Below, piece by piece: positions 54,214 to 61,960 of a DNA stretch of 64,000 nt. Source of the DNA: Roseomonas alba (lineage in GTDB: Bacteria; Pseudomonadota; Alphaproteobacteria; Acetobacterales; Acetobacteraceae); NCBI RefSeq assembly GCF_019430885.1, contig NZ_JAHYBZ010000001.1, positions 434,001 to 498,000 on the forward strand, in the 5' to 3' direction. Both the position numbers and the translations under genes were made by a program. Each line of letters opens with the position of its first letter. Position 1 is the stretch's first letter. Below the pieces are notes generated by a model. The model worked only from the letters and a program-made list of their open reading frames with translations. It was not told where the DNA came from and made no database searches.

Positions 54214-54713
54214 CCCTGCACGCCATCCAGGCCGACATCACCACCCTCGCCGTCGATGCCATCGTCAACGCCGCGAATGACCGCCTGCTGATGGGCGGCG
54301 GCGTCTGCGGCGCCATCTTCCGTGCCGCCGGCGCAGAGGACCTTGCCGCCGCCTGCGCCAAGGTCGCGCCCTGCCCGACCGGGGAGGCGCGCATCACGCC
54401 GGGCTTCGCGCTGCCGGCGCGGCACATCATTCATGCCGTCGGTCCCGTCTGGCATGGTGGCGGGTCGGGGGAGCCGGACCTGCTCGCCGGCTGCTACCGC
54501 GCAAGCCTCGCCCTGCTGCGCCAGGCTGGCGGGCGGTCCATCGCCTTCCCGGCCATCTCGACCGGCATCTTCGGCTACCCGGTGGATCAGGCGACGCGGA
54601 TTGCCGTCGCCACCGTGCGGGAGGATGGTGCGCGCCATGGCGGGGTCGCGGTGACCTTCGCCTGCTTCGACGAGCACACGCTTGCCTTGTACGAGAAGGA
54701 ACTCGGCGCATGA
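54210..54713 (+). CDS. Macro domain ADP-ribose-binding hydrolase
   Basis: A 167-residue macro domain of the MacroD/YmdB type. Hallmarks are DAIVNAANDRLLMGGGVCGAIFRAAG (in pieces: VNAAND and GGGVCGAI), GEARITPGFALPA and the phosphate loop STGIFGYP. Members remove ADP-ribose from proteins or O-acetyl-ADP-ribose. ATGA overlaps on both sides suggest one transcript with the unknown protein and the amidase. Confidence 0.92.
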   Translation: MTLHAIQADITTLAVDAIVNAANDRLLMGGGVCGAIFRAAGAEDLAAACAKVAPCPTGEARITPGFALPARHIIHAVGPVWHGGGSGEPDLLAGCYRASLALLRQAGGRSIAFPAISTGIFGYPVDQATRIAVATVREDGARHGGVAVTFACFDEHTLALYEKELGA

Positions 54714-56206
54714 CCGAACCCTGCGACCTGACAGCCCTCGAGGCGCGTCGCCTGATCGGGCGCAAGGCGCTCTCGCCGGTGGAACTGCTGGAGTCCTGCC
54801 TGAAGCGCATCGGCGAGGTGAACCACGCCGTCAACGCCATGGTCGCAATGGACGAGCCTGCCGCCCGCGCCACCGCCAAGGCCGCCGAGGCCGCCGTGAT
54901 GAAGGGCGAGAAGCTTGGCCTGCTGCATGGCCTGCCGCTTGGCGTGAAGGACCTCGACGACGCGAAGGGCCTGCCGACCACCTTCGGCAGCCCGCTGTTC
55001 AAGGACAATGTCGCCCAGGCTGATTCGATTGCAGTCGGCAACCTGCGCGCCGCCGGCGCGGTGGTGGTGGGCAAGACCAACACGCCGGAATTCGGCGCCG
55101 GGGCGAATACCCGCAACGCCGTCCATGGCGTGACGGGCAATCCGTTCGATCCGACGAAATCCGCGGCCGGCTCCTCGGGCGGTTCGGGCGTGGCACTCGC
55201 CTGCGGCATGGCGCCGATCTGCACCGGGTCGGATACCGGGGGGTCGCTCCGCAACCCGGCAGCGTTCAACGGCATCGTCGGCTTCCGGCCCTCGCCGGGC
55301 GTGGTGCCGTCCGAACGGCGCCCGCATGGCTGGTCGGGCCTGCCGGTGCTGGGGCCGATGGCGCGTACCGCGACCGATACGGCGCTGATGTTCGCGGCCA
55401 TGGCCTCCGACGATGCGCGGGATCCGCTGGCCTATACGCTGCCGGGCGAGCCGGTGCGCGGCCTCGGCTGGCGGTATCATCCGGTGAAGCCCGTGGATCT
55501 GGCCTCGCTGCGGCTCGCCGTCAGCGTCGATTTCGGCCAGGCGCCGGTCGAGAAGCTGGTCCGCGACGCCTTCGCCATCCGGGCCAAGGCGATCGCACCG
55601 CTGTTCGGCGCGGCCGAGGAGGCCGACCCGGATTGCCGCGGCGGCGACGAGGCCTTCGAGGTCCTGCGCTCCATGATGTTCGTCACTGCCCATGCGCAGA
55701 AGGTGCGCGAGACGCCCGACATGGTCGGCCCCAATGTCCGCGCCAATGTCGAGGAAGGGCTGCGCTACAGCCTCGAGGATGGGGCGAACGCCGCGGCGGC
55801 GCAGACGCGCATCTACCGTGCCTGGCAGCATTTCTTCGCCCGCCACGACATCCTGATTACACCGGCGATCGCCGTCTCGCCCCGTCCGTGGAAGGAACTC
55901 TACCCGGCCGAGATCGACGGAAAGCCCACCCGGACCTACTTCCACTGGCTCGCCTGCGCCTATTACGTGACGCTGTGCGGGCATCCGGCGATCTCGCTGC
56001 CCATGGGCGTCGATGCGCTGGGCATGCCCTTCGGCCTGCAGATCGTCGGTCCGCGCGGCGGCGACGCGCTGGTGCTGCGCGTGGCGGCGGCGATCGAGGA
56101 GGCCTTCGCGGGCGACGCCACGCTGCGCCGGCCGGTGCCGGACCTGGCTGCCTTGAAGGCGGCGGCGCCGGTGAAGGAGATGCCGGGCGCGGTCGGCTGG
56201 GATTGA
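54710..56206 (+). CDS. Amidase-signature-family hydrolase
   Basis: A 498-residue enzyme. The catalytic triad Lys-cisSer-Ser is visible as GVKDLDDA (Lys), AGSSGGSGVALACGM (cis-Ser) and GSDTGGSLRNPA (Ser). It would hydrolyse an amide bond of an unidentified substrate. It is the last gene of the run that begins with the gamma-glutamyltransferase gene, and it is followed by a repeat element. Confidence 0.93.
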   Translation: MTEPCDLTALEARRLIGRKALSPVELLESCLKRIGEVNHAVNAMVAMDEPAARATAKAAEAAVMKGEKLGLLHGLPLGVKDLDDAKGLPTTFGSPLFKDNVAQADSIAVGNLRAAGAVVVGKTNTPEFGAGANTRNAVHGVTGNPFDPTKSAAGSSGGSGVALACGMAPICTGSDTGGSLRNPAAFNGIVGFRPSPGVVPSERRPHGWSGLPVLGPMARTATDTALMFAAMASDDARDPLAYTLPGEPVRGLGWRYHPVKPVDLASLRLAVSVDFGQAPVEKLVRDAFAIRAKAIAPLFGAAEEADPDCRGGDEAFEVLRSMMFVTAHAQKVRETPDMVGPNVRANVEEGLRYSLEDGANAAAAQTRIYRAWQHFFARHDILITPAIAVSPRPWKELYPAEIDGKPTRTYFHWLACAYYVTLCGHPAISLPMGVDALGMPFGLQIVGPRGGDALVLRVAAAIEEAFAGDATLRRPVPDLAALKAAAPVKEMPGAVGWD

Positions 56207-56251
56207 GGAGGGGCAGGGCTCCATACGCGCGACGATGAAGCGCTGAGGACA

Positions 56252-56487
56252 ATGGAGGGGGGCTCTGTGCCTCTCTTCCGGCCTCACCCCCCCAAAAGGC
56301 CACAGGGCCTTTGGAAGCCGATACCCTGTGCTGAGCCGGGAGCTTCTCTCGGCGCCCACACGCGCGCCGTGCCGATCGCGCCATCCGTCATGGCTGTCTG
56401 CCTCGATGCATGGCGCCAAGTGACGGCATCCAAAGGCCCTATGGCCTTTGGCGGGTGGGGGTTCGGGGGAGGGCAGAGCCCTTCCCG
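56252..56487. repeat. Paired inverted double-hairpin element, copy 7
   Basis: The left arm (56252-56330) has GGAGGGGGGCTCTGTGCCTCTC, the spacer CCTCACCCCCCC, the inner hairpin AAAAGGCCACAGGGCCTTT and a tail GGAAGCCGATACC. The right arm (56411-56487) starts TGGCGCCAAGTGACGGCATC, then AAAGGCCCTATGGCCTTT, TGGCGGGTGGGGGTTCGG and AGGGCAGAGCCCTTCC. The remaining intergenic bases (56488-56652) contain no gene. Confidence 0.82.
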
Positions 56488-56652
56488 ATCCGCCATCCAC
56501 ACAATCTTCGCGCGTGGCGCTTTGCGTCTCCGATGCTCACCGCCTCTCGCCTCCACCCCAGTCATCAGGAGGGCGCTGACGGGAGGAGGGGGGGGAGAGG
56601 CGCGATGCTCCTCTCCCGCCTATCATGACATCCCCTTCGCCCTGAGGATTCC

Positions 56653-57093
56653 ATGGACTGGCACGCCACCCGCCCCGGTGAAGTCGAAGGCGGTACCCCT
56701 GACCGCGCCGATGCGACGCTGACCTTTATCGGCCGCATCCGCACGCCCTATGCGACCCGCGCGGATTGCCCGCATCGCGCCGCGCCGGATGGCCCGGAAT
56801 GCCGCATCGAGATCGACGAACCCTGGCGGCCCGCGCTGCATGGCATCGCGCCGGGGGATCGCGTCGAGGTGCTCTACTGGATGCACCTGGCGCGGCGGGA
56901 TCTGCTGGTGCAGGCGCCGAAGGGGCGGCCGGCGCCGCTCGGCACCTTTGCCCTGCGCTCGCCGAACCGGCCGAACCCGATCGCGACGTCCGAGGTCACC
57001 GTCACCGCCGTCGCCGAGGATGCGCTGACGGTGCGCAGCCTCGACTGCATGGACGGCACGCCGCTGGTGGACCTCAAGCCCGCGCGGCGGTGA
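56653..57093 (+). CDS. TrmO-like (YaeB/TsaA) tRNA methyltransferase domain
   Basis: A 146-residue beta-barrel protein of the TrmO family, which makes N6-methyl-t6A in tRNAs from AdoMet. The start of the barrel is FIGRIRTPYATR. The conserved motifs are GTFALRSPNRPNPIATS and LDCMDGTPLVDLKP. It has only the catalytic domain and lacks the C-terminal extension of the 235-residue E. coli enzyme. Its stop abuts the stop of the convergent aldehyde dehydrogenase. Confidence 0.87.
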   Translation: MDWHATRPGEVEGGTPDRADATLTFIGRIRTPYATRADCPHRAAPDGPECRIEIDEPWRPALHGIAPGDRVEVLYWMHLARRDLLVQAPKGRPAPLGTFALRSPNRPNPIATSEVTVTAVAEDALTVRSLDCMDGTPLVDLKPARR

Positions 57094-58527
57094 TCATGCG
57101 CTGCCGACCAGGTGGGAGACGTTCTTCGTCACCGTGTAGCAGGCGAGGCCCTCGCTGCCGCCTTCGCGTCCATAGCCGCTGTCTTTGACGCCGCCGAAGG
57201 GCGTCTCGGGGACCGAGGCGACGAGGTGGTTGATCGACAGGTTGCCGACTTCGAGCTCCTCGCTGAGCCGTTCCACGCGCGGGGCGGAATGGGTGAAGGC
57301 GTAGCCGGCGAGGCCGAAGGGCAGGGCATTGGCCTTGGCGATGGCCTCGCCAAGGTCGCGCGTGCGGCTGATGAGGGCGAGCGGGCCGAAGGGTTCCTCA
57401 TGCATCGCCAGCGCGTCGTCGGGCACGTCGGCGAGCACGGTCAGCGGGAAGAGGCAGCCGCGGTTGCCGATGCGCTCGCCGCCCGCCAGCACGCGCGCGC
57501 CGCGGGCGACGGCATCGGCGACCAGGCGCTGCATCGCCTCCAGCCGCCGCGGATTCGCGACGGGGCCCATCTGCGTCGCGGGGTCGAGGCCGTCGCCGAC
57601 CCGCACGGCGCGGGCCGTCTCGCCGAAGGCATCGGCGAAGCGGTCATGCACGGCGTCGTCGACGTAGAAGCGCGTCGGCGCGACGCAGACCTGGCCGGCA
57701 TTGCGGGACTTCACCGTGGCGGAGAGCGCGGCGGCGGATTCCACGTCCACATCGTCGCAGACGATCACCGGCGCATGGCCGCCGAGTTCCATGATAGCCG
57801 GCTTCATATGCGCGCCGGCCAGGGCGGAGAGGCGCTTGCCCACCGGGACCGAGCCCGTGAAGGTCACCAGCCGCACATCGGGCTGCGGGATCAGGTATTC
57901 CGAGATCTCCGACGGCACGCCGAAGACGAGCTGCAGCACGCCCCTGGGCACGCCGGCATCGATGAAGGCCTCGACCAGGTGCATGGCACCGGCGGGCGTT
58001 TCCTCCGACGCCTTGAGGATGATGGCGCAGCCCGCGGCGAGCGCGCCGGCGACCTTGCGCGTCGGCGAGCTGACCGGGAAGTTCCACGGCGCGAAGCCGG
58101 CGACGAGACCGATCGGCTCGCGCAGGACGATGTGGCGCATGCCGGGCTCGGCGGGGATGACGCGGCCATAGGCGCGGCGGCCTTCCTCGGCGTCCCATTC
58201 GATGATGTCGCAGGCGCGCAGGACCTCGACCTTCGCCTGGGCGCGCGGCTTGCCCTGTTCGAGGGTGACGGCGGCGGCGATGGCGTCCGCGCGATCGCGC
58301 AGCAGGCGGGTCGCCTCGCGCATGATCCCGGCACGCCTGGCGGGGGCGGTACGGCGCCAGATGCGCTGGCCTTCCACCGCGGCGGCGAGGGCGTCGTCAA
58401 GGTCGGCACGCGTCGCGTAGGGGACCTCCCCGATCACGCTGTCGTCCAGGGGGTTGTGCACCGGGGCGCCGGGGCGCTGGCGCCAGTCGCCGGCGATGCG
58501 GAGCTTCAGCGTCGGATAGGTCGCCAT
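57094..58527 (-). CDS. Aldehyde dehydrogenase, succinate-semialdehyde type
   Basis: A 477-residue NAD(P)-dependent dehydrogenase. The catalytic Cys is in NAGQVCVAPTRFYV and the general base Glu in MELGGHAPVIV. The NAD motif is FTGSVPVGKRL. GHAPVIV and CVAPTR are typical of the succinate semialdehyde/GabD group, but the substrate is only inferred. Upstream is an AT-rich motif that recurs before the second dehydrogenase. Confidence 0.93.
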   Translation of the reverse strand: MATYPTLKLRIAGDWRQRPGAPVHNPLDDSVIGEVPYATRADLDDALAAAVEGQRIWRRTAPARRAGIMREATRLLRDRADAIAAAVTLEQGKPRAQAKVEVLRACDIIEWDAEEGRRAYGRVIPAEPGMRHIVLREPIGLVAGFAPWNFPVSSPTRKVAGALAAGCAIILKASEETPAGAMHLVEAFIDAGVPRGVLQLVFGVPSEISEYLIPQPDVRLVTFTGSVPVGKRLSALAGAHMKPAIMELGGHAPVIVCDDVDVESAAALSATVKSRNAGQVCVAPTRFYVDDAVHDRFADAFGETARAVRVGDGLDPATQMGPVANPRRLEAMQRLVADAVARGARVLAGGERIGNRGCLFPLTVLADVPDDALAMHEEPFGPLALISRTRDLGEAIAKANALPFGLAGYAFTHSAPRVERLSEELEVGNLSINHLVASVPETPFGGVKDSGYGREGGSEGLACYTVTKNVSHLVGSA

Positions 58528-58548
58528 GGCGATGTTCCCCTGGGTCTT

Positions 58549-58572
58549 CGTTGTATTTCATTGAATATATCG
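58549..58572. promoter_or_regulatory. AT-rich 24-base motif shared by both aldehyde dehydrogenase promoters
   Basis: Reads CGTTGTATTTC followed by AATATATCG at the far end. It matches 18 of 24 positions with 63426-63449 read on the minus strand. It lies 22-45 bases from the dehydrogenase start and 69 bases before the moeA-like ATG. It is itself flanked by CTTCG/CGAAG inverted repeats (58546-58575). Confidence 0.4.
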
Positions 58573-58640
58573 AAGCAGACCGAGGTCAAGGTGCGGGACC
58601 GGCCCGCGCCAAGTCGGCGCGGCTGTGGGATGCTGGGGCG

Positions 58641-59645
58641 ATGGACGATGCCCCGCTGCGCCTGACGGAGTTGGACGATGCCCGAGCGGCCTGGCTGGCC
58701 CTGTTGCCAGGGCCGGTCGCGCCCTGCCGGCTGCCGGTGGGGGAGGCGGTGGGCCGCGTGCTGGCCGAACCTGTCATCGCCGCCGGGCCGGTGCCGCCCG
58801 TCGTGACGGCGCTCGCGGCCGGCTGGGCGGTGGCCGCCGCCGAGACGATGGGTGCCGGCCCCTATGCGCCCGTTCCCCTGGCCGCCGTCCCCGCCTGGGT
58901 CCGGCCGGGCGAGGCCTTGCCGCCGGGTACCGACGCCGTGCTGCCGGGCTTTGCGGTGGATCGCGACGGTCCCTTCGCGCAGGTGCTGGACGCCGTCGCG
59001 CCCGGGGAGGGCGTGCGCCAGCCGGGCGCGGACATCGCTGCCGGGACCGTGCTGCGGGCGGTGGGCGAGGCGCTGCGTCCGCAGGACCTGCCGGCACTGG
59101 CCGCGCTCGATGTGCGGGAGGTGGCGGTGCGCATCCCGCGCCTCGCCATGGCGGCGGACCCGCTGATGCCGGCGCTCGCCGCGCTGGCCACCACCGAAGG
59201 TGCGGCGTTGCAGGAATGCGCGGCGACGGCGGACCTCGTGCTGTTGCGACACGACCCTGGCGGGCTGTCGGTGCGCGGCCTGGGAGCGCGGCCCGGCATG
59301 ACGGTGGGTTTCGGCCGTGTCGACGGCCGGCCGGCGCTGCTGCTGCCCGACCCGGTCGAGGAGGCGCTGGCGGCCTGGTTCCTGTTGGCCCGGCCGGCCA
59401 TCGCCGCCCTGGCCGGGCGCGGCACGGCGCCGCCGGAGACGGCGCGGCTGGCGCGGAAGGTCGCCTCGGTCGTGGGTCTCGCCGAGATCGTTCCGTTGCG
59501 GCGGGATGCGGAAGGCGGGGAGGAACCGCTCGCCATCGGGGCGTTGCCGCTGGCCGCGCTCGCCGCCGCCGATGCCCTGCTGGTGGTGCCCGCCTCCTCC
59601 GAGGGCTACGAGGCCGGCACCACCGTCCCCATCATAGTGCTGTGA
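58641..59645 (+). CDS. MoeA-like protein, reduced molybdopterin-binding domain
   Basis: A 334-residue relative of MoeA. The N-terminal half follows MoeA (LPVGEAVGRVLAEPV, then LPPGTDAVLPGF and PGADIAAGTVL). The central MPT-binding domain is shortened: the SGGTS-GxxD motif of true MoeA is missing. It probably does not insert molybdate itself and may assist the adjacent complete MoeA. Its stop overlaps the start of that gene (GTGA). It is complete at both ends, so it is not a fragment of its neighbour. Confidence 0.8.
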   Translation: MDDAPLRLTELDDARAAWLALLPGPVAPCRLPVGEAVGRVLAEPVIAAGPVPPVVTALAAGWAVAAAETMGAGPYAPVPLAAVPAWVRPGEALPPGTDAVLPGFAVDRDGPFAQVLDAVAPGEGVRQPGADIAAGTVLRAVGEALRPQDLPALAALDVREVAVRIPRLAMAADPLMPALAALATTEGAALQECAATADLVLLRHDPGGLSVRGLGARPGMTVGFGRVDGRPALLLPDPVEEALAAWFLLARPAIAALAGRGTAPPETARLARKVASVVGLAEIVPLRRDAEGGEEPLAIGALPLAALAAADALLVVPASSEGYEAGTTVPIIVL

Positions 59646-61612
59646 CCGAGACCCTGACCGACGACCCCTTGCTCGACCGCATCCGCCGTGCGGCGCGGCA
59701 GGAACAATTCCTCGCCATCCTGTCGGCCGAGGAGGCGATGGCCCGCTTCCGCGCCGCGCTGGATTTGCGGCCCTTGCCGGCGGAGCGGGTGACGCTTGCT
59801 GCGGCGCTGGGGCGCGTAGTGGCCGAACCCGTCGCGGCGGCGGCGGATGCGCCGCCCTTCGACCGGGCCTCGGTGGATGGTTTCGCGGTGCGCGCGGCGG
59901 ATACCGAAGGCGCGCGGGACGGCGCGCCGCGGAGGCTGCGGCTGAATGCGGAAGTGTTGGCCTGCGGCGTCGCGCCGGGCATCGCGCTGGCACCCGGCAC
60001 GGCCACGGCGATCGCGACGGGCGGGATGATCCCGCGCGGGGCCGATGCGGTGGCGATGATCGAATGGACGGCGCTGGATGATGCCCCGGACGGTCCCGCC
60101 ATGCTGCTGAACCGCGCCGTCGCGGCGGGGCAATTCATTGGCTTTGCCGGCAGCGACATCGCACGCGGCGAGGCGCTGCTGCGCGCGGGCGCCATCGTGA
60201 CCAGCCGCGAGATCGGCATGCTCGCCGCCGCCGGCCATGACAGTGTTCCGGTGGTGCGGCGGCCGCGCGTCGCCGTGTTGTCGACCGGCGACGAGCTGCA
60301 CCCGCCCGGCAGGGCCCTGCCGCCCGGCGGCATCCCGGACAGCAATGCTGCGATCCTCTGCGCCGCGGTCGCGGAGCATGGCGGGGAGCCCGTCCCGCTC
60401 GGCATCTTTCCGGATGATGAGGCGGTGCTCGCCGCAGCGTTGCGGGATGCCCTGGCGCGGGCCGATCTCGTCGTCATGTCGGGCGGCACCAGCAAGGGGG
60501 CGGGGGATGTGTCCCATCGCATCCTTGCCGGCATGGGCGAACCCGGCGTGCTGGTGCATGGCGTGGCGCTGAAGCCGGGCAAGCCGCTCTGCCTCGCCGC
60601 GGTCGGGACGACGCCGGTCGTGGTGCTGCCGGGCTTCCCGACCAGCGCGGTCTTCACCTTCCAGGAATTCGTCGTGCCGGTGATCCGCGCGCTGGCGGGC
60701 CTGCCACCGCGCGAGGAGACGGAAGTCGCCGCGACGCTTGCCGTGCGGATGCCGAGCGAACTCGGCCGCACCGAATACGTCATGGTCTCGCTGGCCGAGG
60801 CGGAGGGCGGGCTGCGGGCCTTCCCCCTCGGAAAGGGGTCGGGCAGCGTCACCGCCTTCTCCCAGGCCGATGGCGTCTTCGCCATCCCGGCGCTGGATGC
60901 CGGGGCCGAGGCCGGCGCGCCGGTCCGCGTGCGGCTGATCGGCGGCGCGCTGCGGCCGCCGGACCTGGTCATCATCGGCAGCCACTGCACGGGGCTCGAC
61001 GCCGTACTGGACGTGCTGGCGGCGCAGGGCATCGCGGCGCGCAGCCTGGCGGTGGGCAGCCTCGGCGGGCTGGCGGCGGCGAAGCGTGGGGAATGCGACC
61101 TGGCGCCGGCGCATCTGCTCGATCCGAAGAGCGGGGCCTACAACGCGCCATTCCTGGCCCCCGGGCTGCGGCTGGTGCCGGGCTGGCGGCGCTTGCAGGG
61201 CGTGGTGTTCCGCCCCGGCGATGCGCGCTTCGAAGGACTGGACGGACCCGAGGCGGTGCGCCGTGCCGCGGCAGACCCCGCGCTGCTGCTGGTGAACCGC
61301 AATGCGGGGTCGGGGACGCGCATGTTGCTGGATGGGCTGCTCGGCGGCGCGCGGCCGGCGGGGTATGCGAACCAGCCGAAATCGCACAATGCGGTGGCGG
61401 CGGCGGTGGCGCAGGGACGGGCGGATTGGGGCGTCGCGATCGCGCCGGTGGCGGGCGCCTATGGCCTCGGCTTCCTGCCGCTGGCCGATGAGCATTACGA
61501 CTTCTTCCTGCCCGAGGCCCGGGCCGGGCGGCCGCCGGTGGCGGCCTTCCTGGCGGCGCTGGAGAGCCCGGCACTGCGCCGGCGGCTCACGGAACTCGGC
61601 TTCGGGGCGTAG
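59642..61612 (+). CDS. moeA: MoeA molybdotransferase fused to a PBP-like substrate-binding domain
   Basis: A 656-residue fusion starting at GTG. Residues 1-430 or so are a complete MoeA: FDRASVDGFAVRA, STGDELHPPG, MSGGTSKGAGDVSHRIL and LPGFPTSAVFTFQEF. MoeA inserts molybdate into adenylylated molybdopterin. The last 210 residues form a ligand-binding domain of the PBP type (GSHCTGLDAVLDVLAAQG, then GSGTRMLLDGLLGG and ADWGVAIAPVAGAYGLGF). It could sense molybdate or a cofactor. The domain pair is a known fusion in alphaproteobacteria and firmicutes (from memory). Confidence 0.93.
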   Translation: MTETLTDDPLLDRIRRAARQEQFLAILSAEEAMARFRAALDLRPLPAERVTLAAALGRVVAEPVAAAADAPPFDRASVDGFAVRAADTEGARDGAPRRLRLNAEVLACGVAPGIALAPGTATAIATGGMIPRGADAVAMIEWTALDDAPDGPAMLLNRAVAAGQFIGFAGSDIARGEALLRAGAIVTSREIGMLAAAGHDSVPVVRRPRVAVLSTGDELHPPGRALPPGGIPDSNAAILCAAVAEHGGEPVPLGIFPDDEAVLAAALRDALARADLVVMSGGTSKGAGDVSHRILAGMGEPGVLVHGVALKPGKPLCLAAVGTTPVVVLPGFPTSAVFTFQEFVVPVIRALAGLPPREETEVAATLAVRMPSELGRTEYVMVSLAEAEGGLRAFPLGKGSGSVTAFSQADGVFAIPALDAGAEAGAPVRVRLIGGALRPPDLVIIGSHCTGLDAVLDVLAAQGIAARSLAVGSLGGLAAAKRGECDLAPAHLLDPKSGAYNAPFLAPGLRLVPGWRRLQGVVFRPGDARFEGLDGPEAVRRAAADPALLLVNRNAGSGTRMLLDGLLGGARPAGYANQPKSHNAVAAAVAQGRADWGVAIAPVAGAYGLGFLPLADEHYDFFLPEARAGRPPVAAFLAALESPALRRRLTELGFGA

Positions 61613-61618
61613 TGGCCC

Positions 61619-61685
61619 GGTCCGGCCTTCCGGACCAGGCCGCCCGCCTCTGGCGGGGCAGGTTCGGCGGGGCAGGGGCCCCGCC
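61619..61685. repeat. Single double-hairpin arm between convergent genes
   Basis: GGTCCGG-CCTT-CCGGACC (61619-61636) is a perfect 7-base stem. It is followed by GGCGGGGCAGGTTCGGCGGGGCAGGGGCCCCGCCG, read in pieces (TGGCGGGGCAGGTTCGG and CGGGGCAGGGGCCCCG). This matches the spacer and outer hairpin of one arm of the paired elements. No second arm is present. It may act as a bidirectional terminator for moeA and mop. Confidence 0.55.
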
Positions 61686-61689
61686 GAGG

Positions 61690-61899
61690 TCACTCCACGC
61701 CGACCATCACATCCGACGCCTTCACCACCGCATAGGCCTTGCCGCCCTGCTTCAGCCCGAGCTCCTCGGCGGCTTCGTTGGTGATGGAGGCGGTGAAGAC
61801 GATCCCCGGCGCGATCTCGATGCGCACATGGGTGGTGGTGGCCCCCTTGTGGACCTCGAGGATCGTGCCGGCGAACTGGTTGCGGGCCGAGAGCTTCAT
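61690..61899 (-). CDS. Molybdate-binding Mop/TOBE-domain protein
   Basis: A 69-residue single TOBE domain. It begins MKLSARNQFAGTI and has LEVHKGATTTHVRIEI, ASITNEAAEELGL and AVVKASDVMVGVE, all standard for molbindins. These store molybdate as a hexamer. GGAAGGA lies eight bases upstream of the start. It is convergent with the moeA fusion, completing a molybdenum module. Confidence 0.93.
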   Translation of the reverse strand: MKLSARNQFAGTILEVHKGATTTHVRIEIAPGIVFTASITNEAAEELGLKQGGKAYAVVKASDVMVGVE

Positions 61900-61960
61900 G
61901 GCGTTGGTCCTTCCGTTGCGATGGTCCGTCATATGCGGCTGCGCATGAGGCCGTCGATGC

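Noticed and set aside
53590-54713. DarT/DarG toxin-antitoxin pair
   Set aside because: The macro domain fits DarG-like or MacroD proteins, but the partner shows none of the DarT motifs that I know. I keep only the weaker statement that the two genes are coupled.
58641-61612. Two adjacent MoeA frames as one gene broken by a frameshift
   Set aside because: The second frame contains a complete MoeA, and the first has its own N-terminal MoeA half and a full-length end. They join by a GTGA overlap typical of coupled genes.
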